DNA from: Bacteroidales bacterium
GTDB lineage: Bacteria > Bacteroidota > Bacteroidia > Bacteroidales > WCHB1-69
DNA length: 6,159 bases
Direction of reading: 5' to 3'
NCBI GenBank assembly: GCA_016290715.1
Contig: JAEEUY010000071.1
Coordinates: 1-6,159, forward strand
Numbering within the stretch: the first letter of the stretch is position 1; the number at the start of each line of letters is the position of its first letter. Below, one piece after another: positions 1 through 4,503 of this stretch. The notes beneath the pieces are model-generated. The model was not told the origin of the DNA. It did no database searches and saw only the letters and a list, made by a program, of their open reading frames with translations. A program made the translations under genes and the position numbers.

Positions 1-655
1 GGGAATTGAAACCACTATCCGACAAGTGATTGATGAGGCTTTGGTTTCGGATAAAGTCATCGACCTTTTCGATGCTGCTGGCATCAAGAAGCCGGATATT
101 TCCATTCTTTCAGAAGAGTTCTTGATGGAATTGAAAGACATGGAGCATAAAAACATCGCTTTGGAGGTTCTGCGAAAGTTGCTGGAAGGCGAAATCAAGT
201 CTCGTTCCAAGTTTAATGTGGTGGAAGGTCGTACATTGATGGAGATGCTCGATAATTCCATCACCCGTTATCACAACAAAATCATCACCGCAGCTGAAGT
301 CATTGACGAACTCATCAAACTCAGCAAAACCATTGTTGAAAAAGACTCTGAGGCCGAAGGTATGGGGTTGACCACCTATGAATACGCTTTCTATTCCGCA
401 GTGGCTGACAATGAGAGTGCCAAGGAGCTGATGGGGAAGGACAAACTTCGCGAGTTGGCGGTTGTCCTGACCGAAACCATCCGCAAAAACGCCTCCATTG
501 ACTGGACCATCAAAGAGACTGTGCGTGCAAAGATGAAAGTGGCGGTGAAACGGCTCTTGCGCAAATACGGTTACCCGCCCGACATGCAACAGTTGGCAAC
601 GGAAACTGTTCTGAAACAAGCGGAAATGATTGCGGAAGAGATTGTAAATCAATAA
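1..655 (+). CDS. hsdR: Type I restriction enzyme R subunit (HsdR), C-terminal fragment, 5' end outside window
   Basis: HsdR is the ATP-driven DNA translocase and endonuclease subunit of type I restriction-modification complexes, working in the cytoplasm with HsdM and HsdS. The frame is open from base 2, so this is a 217-residue tail of a protein that normally exceeds 700 residues. The GTG at 26 is only an internal valine codon. The fragment matches the C-terminal helical domain of HsdR (T1RH-like_C, formerly DUF3387). Recognisable blocks, numbered from the first codon in the window, are GLTTYEYAFY (about 122-131), IDWTIKETVRAKMKVAVKR (about 166-184) and LRKYGYPPD (about 186-194), followed by a final amphipathic helix and a TAA stop. 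The nuclease and DEAD-like helicase motifs must lie upstream and cannot be checked. The family call is firm from recalled motifs; whether the whole gene is intact is unknown. Confidence 0.93.
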   Translation, partial: GIETTIRQVIDEALVSDKVIDLFDAAGIKKPDISILSEEFLMELKDMEHKNIALEVLRKLLEGEIKSRSKFNVVEGRTLMEMLDNSITRYHNKIITAAEVIDELIKLSKTIVEKDSEAEGMGLTTYEYAFYSAVADNESAKELMGKDKLRELAVVLTETIRKNASIDWTIKETVRAKMKVAVKRLLRKYGYPPDMQQLATETVLKQAEMIAEEIVNQ

Positions 656-672
656 TAATACCATCATCATAA

Positions 673-710
673 ATGGTTAGACAGGGTCATTACACTAACA
701 ATCATTTTTT
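673..710 (+). terminator. Weak candidate rho-independent terminator after hsdR
   Basis: Bases 673-680 (ATGGTTAG) can pair with 695-702 (CTAACAAT) with one G-A mismatch, enclosing a 14-nt loop. A run of six T follows at 705-710. It lies 18 nt after the hsdR stop, where a terminator would be expected. The stem is short and A/T-rich, so this is a tentative call; a chance pairing in A/T-rich DNA is quite possible. Confidence 0.3.
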
Positions 711-726
711 CTTTAACAATACTCCC

Positions 727-746
727 TATTTTTTTTGAAAAAAATA
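727..746. repeat. Perfect 9-bp A/T inverted repeat next to the -7 box
   Basis: TATTTTTTT at 727-735 and AAAAAAATA at 738-746 are exact reverse complements separated by TG. It consists of A/T tracts only. It could be a bent-DNA or UP-like element upstream of the box at 748, or a chance palindrome in A/T-rich DNA. It makes a poor terminator because no G/C pairs stabilise it. Confidence 0.4.
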
Positions 747-747
747 T

Positions 748-755
748 TACTTTTG
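748..755 (+). promoter_or_regulatory. Bacteroidota-type -7 promoter box (TAnnTTTG) for the YjgR-type gene
   Basis: TACTTTTG at 748-755 fits the Bacteroidota primary sigma factor -7 consensus TAnnTTTG exactly. It sits 22 nt before the ATG at 778, which would give a very short leader of about 17-19 nt. No TTTG -33 element is seen at the usual spacing of about 19 nt: the nearest, TTTG at 734-737, is only 10 nt away. The box directly follows an A/T inverted repeat (727-746), which may bend the DNA. No Shine-Dalgarno is visible, which is normal for this phylum. Confidence 0.45.
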
Positions 756-777
756 CAATAACAAAAAAAGAACAACT

Positions 778-2355
778 ATGTACGATCAGAAACGCGGGCT
801 GTATATCGCCCACTGTGCGGAAGGCGCACTCTCTATCCAAGGTAAAATGGCCAATCGGCACGGTCTCATCGCTGGAGCCACAGGCACTGGCAAAACCGTT
901 ACGCTGCAAGTAATGGCCGAAAGTTTTTCACAAGCTGGTGTTCCCTGCTTTATGGCCGATATGAAAGGGGATTTGTCTGGCATCAGTCAGGCTGGACAGA
1001 TGAGTGGTTTCATTGAAAAACGATTGCCGGAATTCGGCATCGAGAGCCCTCAGTTCCAATCCTGTCCCGTACGTTTCTACGATGTATATGGCGAACAAGG
1101 GCATCCCATTCGCGCCACTATCTCACAGATGGGGCCACAGCTGCTATCGCGCCTGCTCGGATTGAACGAAACGCAAGATGGCGTACTCAATATCGTTTTC
1201 CGCATCGCCGATGAACGCGGACTCCTTATCCTTGACATGAAGGATCTGCGCGCCATGCTCGACTATGTGGCCAAGCACGCCAAAGAATACACCACCCGTT
1301 ATGGCATCATCTCAACAGCCAGCGTTGGCGCTATCCAACGCGCATTGTTACAATTAGAGAATCAGGGAGCCAATCAGTTTTTCGGAGAGCCCGGTTTCGA
1401 CATTCACGATTTTCTGCAAACCGAAAATGGCAAAGGAGTAATGAGCGTACTCGCCGCTGACAAACTGATGCTACAACCCAAACTCTACAGCACCTTCCTT
1501 CTTTGGCTCCTCTCCGAACTCTACTCTAACCTCCCCGAGGTGGGCGACTTGGAAATGCCCAAATTGGTTTTCTTCTTTGATGAAGCGCACATGCTCTTTG
1601 AGGACACTTCCAAGGCCATGACCGACAAAATAGAGCAAGTCATCAGGTTAATACGAAGCAAAGGCGTGGGAGTTTATTTCATCACACAATACCCCAACGA
1701 CATCCCTGAAAATATTCTGGGGCAGTTGGGCAACCGCGTGCAACATGCTTTGCGTGCCTACACCCCTAAAGATCAGAAAGCGGTAAAAGTAGCCGCTGAC
1801 ACTTTCCGCTCAAATCCGGAATTCAAAACAGAGGAAGCAATTTCAACCCTTGAAACAGGCGAAGCCTTAGTTAGCTTTCTTGATGAAAAAGGGGCACCAA
1901 ACGTCGTACAACGCGCTAAAATCCTTTTTCCTCTCTCTCAAATTGGGGCGATCACTAACGAACAAAGAAGCACACTCATCCGCAACAGCCGCGTGTATGG
2001 CAAATACGACACACCTATTGACAGTGACAGCGCCTACGAACTCATTTTAAAAGAGACTGAAGAAAACGCATTAACCACTCAAAACACTGATAATAAACCT
2101 ATTAAAGAAACTTCTAATCCTTCTGAAAAAAAGAAAAAGGGTTTGATAGCCAAAGTGGGAAAAGCCATTCTCACCGCACTCACCGCCACCTTAGGAACCA
2201 TTTTGGGCACCGCTGTTAGCGATAGGGTAACAGGAAAGAAAACGAAATCAAAGAAAAGCACCACCGAAAAAGTGATAAAAAATACTACCTCCGCCGCTAC
2301 ACGCACCATCACCCGCGAACTCACCCGCGATATTTTAGGCAATTTAATAAAATAA
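778..2355 (+). CDS. YjgR/DUF853-type HerA-FtsK-like P-loop ATPase
   Basis: A complete 525-residue cytoplasmic ATPase close to Escherichia coli YjgR (about 500 residues) over nearly its whole length. The HerA/FtsK superfamily forms hexameric motors, often acting on DNA, but the substrate of the YjgR branch is not settled. Visible motifs are Walker A GATGTGKT (33-40, Lys39), DMKGDLSG (61-68), VLNIVFRIAD (136-145), the conserved TASVGAIQRALLQLE stretch (180-194), Walker B LVFFFDEAH (263-271, Asp268-Glu269), a sensor-like region TQYPNDIP (303-310) and LGNRVQHALRAYTPKDQKA (317-335). The ATG start is supported because family members also begin about 20-30 residues before Walker A. Residues from about 425 form a variable Lys/Thr-rich tail with a hydrophobic stretch (about 455-480), ending in the family-like R-I-R-E-L-R-ILG-L pattern. 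The tail is much more A/T-rich in DNA than the core. It lies 122 nt after hsdR, with no NurA-type nuclease partner beside it. Confidence 0.95.
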   Translation: MYDQKRGLYIAHCAEGALSIQGKMANRHGLIAGATGTGKTVTLQVMAESFSQAGVPCFMADMKGDLSGISQAGQMSGFIEKRLPEFGIESPQFQSCPVRFYDVYGEQGHPIRATISQMGPQLLSRLLGLNETQDGVLNIVFRIADERGLLILDMKDLRAMLDYVAKHAKEYTTRYGIISTASVGAIQRALLQLENQGANQFFGEPGFDIHDFLQTENGKGVMSVLAADKLMLQPKLYSTFLLWLLSELYSNLPEVGDLEMPKLVFFFDEAHMLFEDTSKAMTDKIEQVIRLIRSKGVGVYFITQYPNDIPENILGQLGNRVQHALRAYTPKDQKAVKVAADTFRSNPEFKTEEAISTLETGEALVSFLDEKGAPNVVQRAKILFPLSQIGAITNEQRSTLIRNSRVYGKYDTPIDSDSAYELILKETEENALTTQNTDNKPIKETSNPSEKKKKGLIAKVGKAILTALTATLGTILGTAVSDRVTGKKTKSKKSTTEKVIKNTTSAATRTITRELTRDILGNLIK

Positions 2356-2358
2356 AAT

Positions 2359-2382
2359 TCAAAATATCTATCAAAATATCTA
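2359..2382 (+). repeat. Tandem direct repeat of 12 bp, two perfect copies
   Basis: TCAAAATATCTA occurs at 2359-2370 and again at 2371-2382 with no spacer. It occupies half of the 45-nt gap between the ATPase stop and the next start codon. The core AAATATC also recurs in front of the secreted-protein gene at 4502. It may be a regulator site, an unstructured leader, or a slippage product. No TAnnTTTG box or terminator is visible in this gap, so read-through transcription from the ATPase gene is possible. Confidence 0.7.
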
Positions 2383-2393
2383 ATTTATTATCA

Positions 2394-2416
2394 TTTTTTT
2401 ATGAAAAAATTTTTTC
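2394..2416 (+). promoter_or_regulatory. Start-codon hairpin/palindrome at the beta-helix gene
   Basis: Seven T (2394-2400) directly precede the ATG, and six A (2404-2409) follow it, so the start codon lies exactly in a 3-nt loop of a possible A/U hairpin. The A run is followed by six T, giving a perfect 14-bp palindrome at 2403-2416 (GAAAAAATTTTTTC). A T run right before the start is unusual for Bacteroidota, whose leaders tend to be A-rich. The start is still supported by the MKKFF signal peptide. A role in translation control is inference only. Confidence 0.35.
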
Positions 2417-3897
2417 TTTTTTGCTTTTACCTTTGCAGTTTTTCTTTATATGCACAAATATTCACCCCGGGAACAGGAGTCAAGCTAACTTTGTACGATA
2501 TAGCGCTCTATTCTGCAGGTGCTGTAACGAACCCACAAACAGGCAATTACACCATTCATCAAAACTTAACCATATCCTCTGGCGATACGCTGATTTTAGA
2601 TAACCCTACCCTATCCATTCATGTAGCAGATAGTGTCAGTATCATCATTCAAGGTTGTATTATCTGTGAAGAGCGTGATAATCAACTTGTTATAAGTGGA
2701 GAAAATAACAACAACCCTGCTTCACTTTTTGAGTTGCGATTTGAAAATGCCGTTTCTTCCATGCTTTCCAATTTATTGTTTGAGTATGCCCAAAACATTG
2801 TCATCAACGAAAGCAGTGTCTGCTTTCACAATTGTGAATTTCGGTATTTTAGAGAACCCGTTATCAAATATATGAATTGTAATCCCATAATTGAGCAATG
2901 CTATTTTCACGACAATCAATCGGCGGCCATCAACTCAGCAGTGAACGTTACAGGAGCTCCTATTATTCGCCACAATCAATTCTATCATAATGTATTGGGT
3001 AATGCAAACCAACCCCAATTGAATTTAGGTCCCGGAACAGCTACCGATACCCTCATAATAGAAAACAATCACATTGAGGGTTGTGTGTCAATGTCGGGAG
3101 GCATCGCTATTGCCAATCTGATGAATATCAGCGAAACAAAAGCAATTGTTCGCCATAATCTGGTAGAGAATAACCGGTACGGATACACACAACAAGGGAC
3201 TAATATTTCTTCTCTAATTGAAGATAATATATTTATAAACAACAATTTAGAAGAAAATCCCATGAATGGAGGCAGTGGGATCAGCATTTACGGATATGAT
3301 ACTACCTGCACAGCAAAAATCCGTCATAACCTTATCACAGGAAACTTATGGGGAATTACTGCTATCTATTACCACCATATTGACATGGGAACCATTTCTG
3401 ATTTCGGATATAACTGCCTCTACGACAATGGGAATAATGGTGAAATGTATGCTTTATACAACAATGCGAACTCTCCCATTACCGCTGTCGGAAATTATTG
3501 GGGCGATGATTCCGAGGCATTCGCTGAAAGTGTCATTTACCACCAAACCGACCAAACCAATTTAGGAATGGTTGGTTATCTTCCAATAGCTGCTTCCACC
3601 ACCGAACAACTCCCGTGTTATGCATCAGATTCTACACAAAACATTAATAATGAATTGATTAATAAATCAGAAATTACCATTTTCCCCAATCCCTGCGCCG
3701 ACCTATGTCTAATCAAATCCTCACAACCCATCATGAAAATACAACTTTTTAACTTATTGGGACAATGTATAATCACCCAAGAAGGAGGATTTCAAACAAA
3801 CCTGTCTCTCTCTGTAAAAAGTTTTCCCTCCGGAATGTATCTACTTGAAGTTCAAACAATCCAAGGTACTATAACAAAGAAGTTACAAATCAGGTAG
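2401..3897 (+). CDS. Secreted parallel beta-helix protein with T9SS C-terminal sorting domain
   Basis: A complete 498-residue exported protein of unknown specific function. Residues 1-18 form a signal peptide (MKKFF followed by a hydrophobic core, ending LYA before Gln19). Residues of about 50-390 form a right-handed parallel beta-helix. Evidence is the repeated I-x-H/E-N/Q-x-F/I-x-x-N rungs such as IIEQCYFHDN (163-172), IIRHNQFYHN (188-197), LIIENNHIEG (218-227), AIVRHNLVENN (248-258), LIEDNIFINNN (272-282), KIRHNLITGN (306-315) and the late GNYWGDD (364-370). Such folds occur in polysaccharide-acting enzymes and in adhesins, but no catalytic residues can be assigned. Residues of about 420-498 are a type A T9SS sorting domain: ITIFPNP (425-431), a middle LFNLLGQ (449-455), then SGMYLLEVQT (477-486) and terminal KKLQIR. 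It should cross the outer membrane by T9SS and be released or anchored at the surface. The preceding gap is 45 nt. Its A/T-rich DNA differs from the ATPase core. Confidence 0.9.
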   Translation: MKKFFLFCFYLCSFSLYAQIFTPGTGVKLTLYDIALYSAGAVTNPQTGNYTIHQNLTISSGDTLILDNPTLSIHVADSVSIIIQGCIICEERDNQLVISGENNNNPASLFELRFENAVSSMLSNLLFEYAQNIVINESSVCFHNCEFRYFREPVIKYMNCNPIIEQCYFHDNQSAAINSAVNVTGAPIIRHNQFYHNVLGNANQPQLNLGPGTATDTLIIENNHIEGCVSMSGGIAIANLMNISETKAIVRHNLVENNRYGYTQQGTNISSLIEDNIFINNNLEENPMNGGSGISIYGYDTTCTAKIRHNLITGNLWGITAIYYHHIDMGTISDFGYNCLYDNGNNGEMYALYNNANSPITAVGNYWGDDSEAFAESVIYHQTDQTNLGMVGYLPIAASTTEQLPCYASDSTQNINNELINKSEITIFPNPCADLCLIKSSQPIMKIQLFNLLGQCIITQEGGFQTNLSLSVKSFPSGMYLLEVQTIQGTITKKLQIR

Positions 3898-3984
3898 AAT
3901 AAGGGAACAAAAAGTTTTTTAGGGGAAAAAGTTGATTAGTTAAACAAAATCATAATATTTTTACCCAATAGTGAAGCTAACACA

Positions 3985-4106
3985 AGCGGTGAGGGAGCAA
4001 ATAAAACAGTATAATAAGAGCCTCCGCCCCTCATATCGCTAATAGGAACAGACAGCAATATTTTTTTCTTCCGGACAATTTTAAAATGGAAAAGTTCTCC
4101 TATTGG
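3985..4106. other. Cluster of complementary segments, possible structured RNA
   Basis: Bases 3985-3995 can pair with 4028-4040: AGCG with CGCT, one G-U pair, then TGAGGG with CCCTCA, leaving a 2-nt bulge. Directly beyond, AATAGG at 4041-4046 pairs with CCTATT at 4099-4104, continued by AAC (4047-4049) with GTT (4094-4096). A competing upstream copy, CCAATAG at 3965-3971, is also perfectly complementary to CTATTGG at 4100-4106. This gives two adjacent stems and an alternative partner in a patch richer in G/C than its surroundings. I recognise no known RNA family, the strand is unknown, and chance pairing is not excluded. Confidence 0.3.
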
Positions 4107-4208
4107 AAAGAGATAATTAATTTTCGATAGAAGGGAAGAAGTATCCAGCATAATAATTGAAAAAAGCTTGTACAAGTGCAACTTTAATACTCTATAAACC
4201 TGTTATTT

Positions 4209-4272
4209 ACACATATTTCTAAAAAAATGTTAAAAAAAAAGAAAAAAAGCATTTTTTTAGGAAATTATGTGT
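4209..4272. repeat. Long imperfect inverted repeat (hairpin) with A-rich loop
   Basis: The left arm (4209-4229) and right arm (4250-4272) are reverse complements apart from two extra single bases in the right arm. The inner 11 bp, CTAAAAAAATG (4219-4229) and CATTTTTTTAG (4250-4260), are perfect, and the outer 7 bp, ACACATA and TATGTGT, are also perfect. The 20-nt loop is almost pure A. A shorter alternative pairing uses A7 (4242-4248) with T7 (4252-4258). It lies 312 nt after the beta-helix stop and 230 nt before the next start, so it could be a terminator for either strand or a small mobile-element relic. Confidence 0.55.
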
Positions 4273-4292
4273 TCCTTTGCCAACTTTTTTAC

Positions 4293-4313
4293 AAACATTA
4301 ATAAATGTTTTTT
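4293..4313 (+). terminator. Small A/T hairpin with T tail, weak terminator candidate
   Basis: AAACATT at 4293-4299 pairs perfectly with AATGTTT at 4304-4310 around a 4-nt AATA loop and is followed by TTT. The layout resembles an intrinsic terminator, but the 7-bp stem has a single G-C pair, so it would be weak. It could mark the end of transcripts coming from the beta-helix gene. Confidence 0.2.
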
Positions 4314-4330
4314 ATACTCTTATGATACAT

Positions 4331-4350
4331 CATGTTAACCATGCTAACAT
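4331..4350. repeat. Tandem 9-bp repeat with dyad symmetry, possible operator
   Basis: CATGTTAAC (4331-4339) is followed at once by CATGCTAAC (4340-4348), differing at one base. The same stretch has dyad symmetry: ATGTTA (4332-4337) and TAACAT (4345-4350) are exact reverse complements with a 7-bp centre. Its place 150 nt upstream of the gene at 4502, inside otherwise low-complexity DNA, suits a binding site for a dimeric regulator. This is inference only. Confidence 0.35.
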
Positions 4351-4476
4351 TCTGTCATTGTGCAATATAATGTCTTCTCATTTCATCTTTTCCTGAAATC
4401 CGGCAAATTCTGACGACTGCAAAAAAAAGCATAAAAACTCCCATATTCTCAAAAAACTGAAATAATGTGTCATTCC

Positions 4477-4503
4477 AAATATCACAAATATCAACAATAT
4501 CAT
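4477..4503 (+). repeat. Triple 9-nt repeat abutting the start codon at 4502
   Basis: Three consecutive 9-mers, AAATATCAC (4477-4485), AAATATCAA (4486-4494) and CAATATCAT (4495-4503), share the core AATATCA at an exact 9-nt period; the last copy overlaps the ATG. No Shine-Dalgarno is present. The array may act as an unstructured A/T-rich translation leader or as a regulator site. The same AAATATC core is repeated upstream of the beta-helix gene. Confidence 0.6.

Larger units (their letters stand above)
3898..4501. other. Gene-free A/T-rich intergenic region with several repeats
   Basis: About 600 nt separate the beta-helix gene from the next secreted-protein gene, and no convincing coding region is seen on either strand. 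G+C falls to about 15% in 4201-4260 by hand count. It contains a local G/C-richer patch with complementary segments (3985-4106), a long hairpin (4209-4272), a small A/T hairpin (4293-4310), a tandem 9-bp repeat with dyad symmetry (4331-4350) and a triple 9-nt repeat ending at the start codon (4477-4503). A promoter for the gene at 4502 should lie here, but I found no good TAnnTTTG box; TTCCTTTG at 4272-4279 is one base off. TATAAT at 4366-4371 resembles a sigma-70 -10 box but lacks a matching -35 and is not the usual promoter type of this phylum. Confidence 0.8.

Noticed and set aside
26..28. GTG at 26 as the start of a short gene
   Set aside because: The frame is open upstream to the window edge and the residues before it continue the HsdR sequence, so this is an internal valine.
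110..670. 186-codon minus-strand frame opposite hsdR
   Set aside because: It lies fully opposite a clearly recognisable HsdR C-terminal domain, and its Phe/His-rich translation looks like an antisense shadow.
660..677. ACCAT/ATGGT hairpin just after the hsdR stop
   Set aside because: Only 5 bp around an 8-nt loop, with no T run following; the candidate at 673-710 fits better.
734..737. TTTG as a -33 promoter element for the gene at 778
   Set aside because: Only 10 nt separate it from the -7 box, far short of the usual spacing of about 19 nt.
3898..3940. Terminator directly after the beta-helix gene
   Set aside because: There are A and T runs here, but no stem of useful length could be paired.
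3936..4181. Open 81-codon frame on the minus strand in the intergenic region
   Set aside because: It begins with TTG and has no recognisable domain or clear leader, and it overlaps the inverted repeats at 3985-4106. It is longer than expected by chance in A/T-rich DNA, so a gene relic is possible, but nothing supports a protein. A BLASTp hit to a conserved family would change this.
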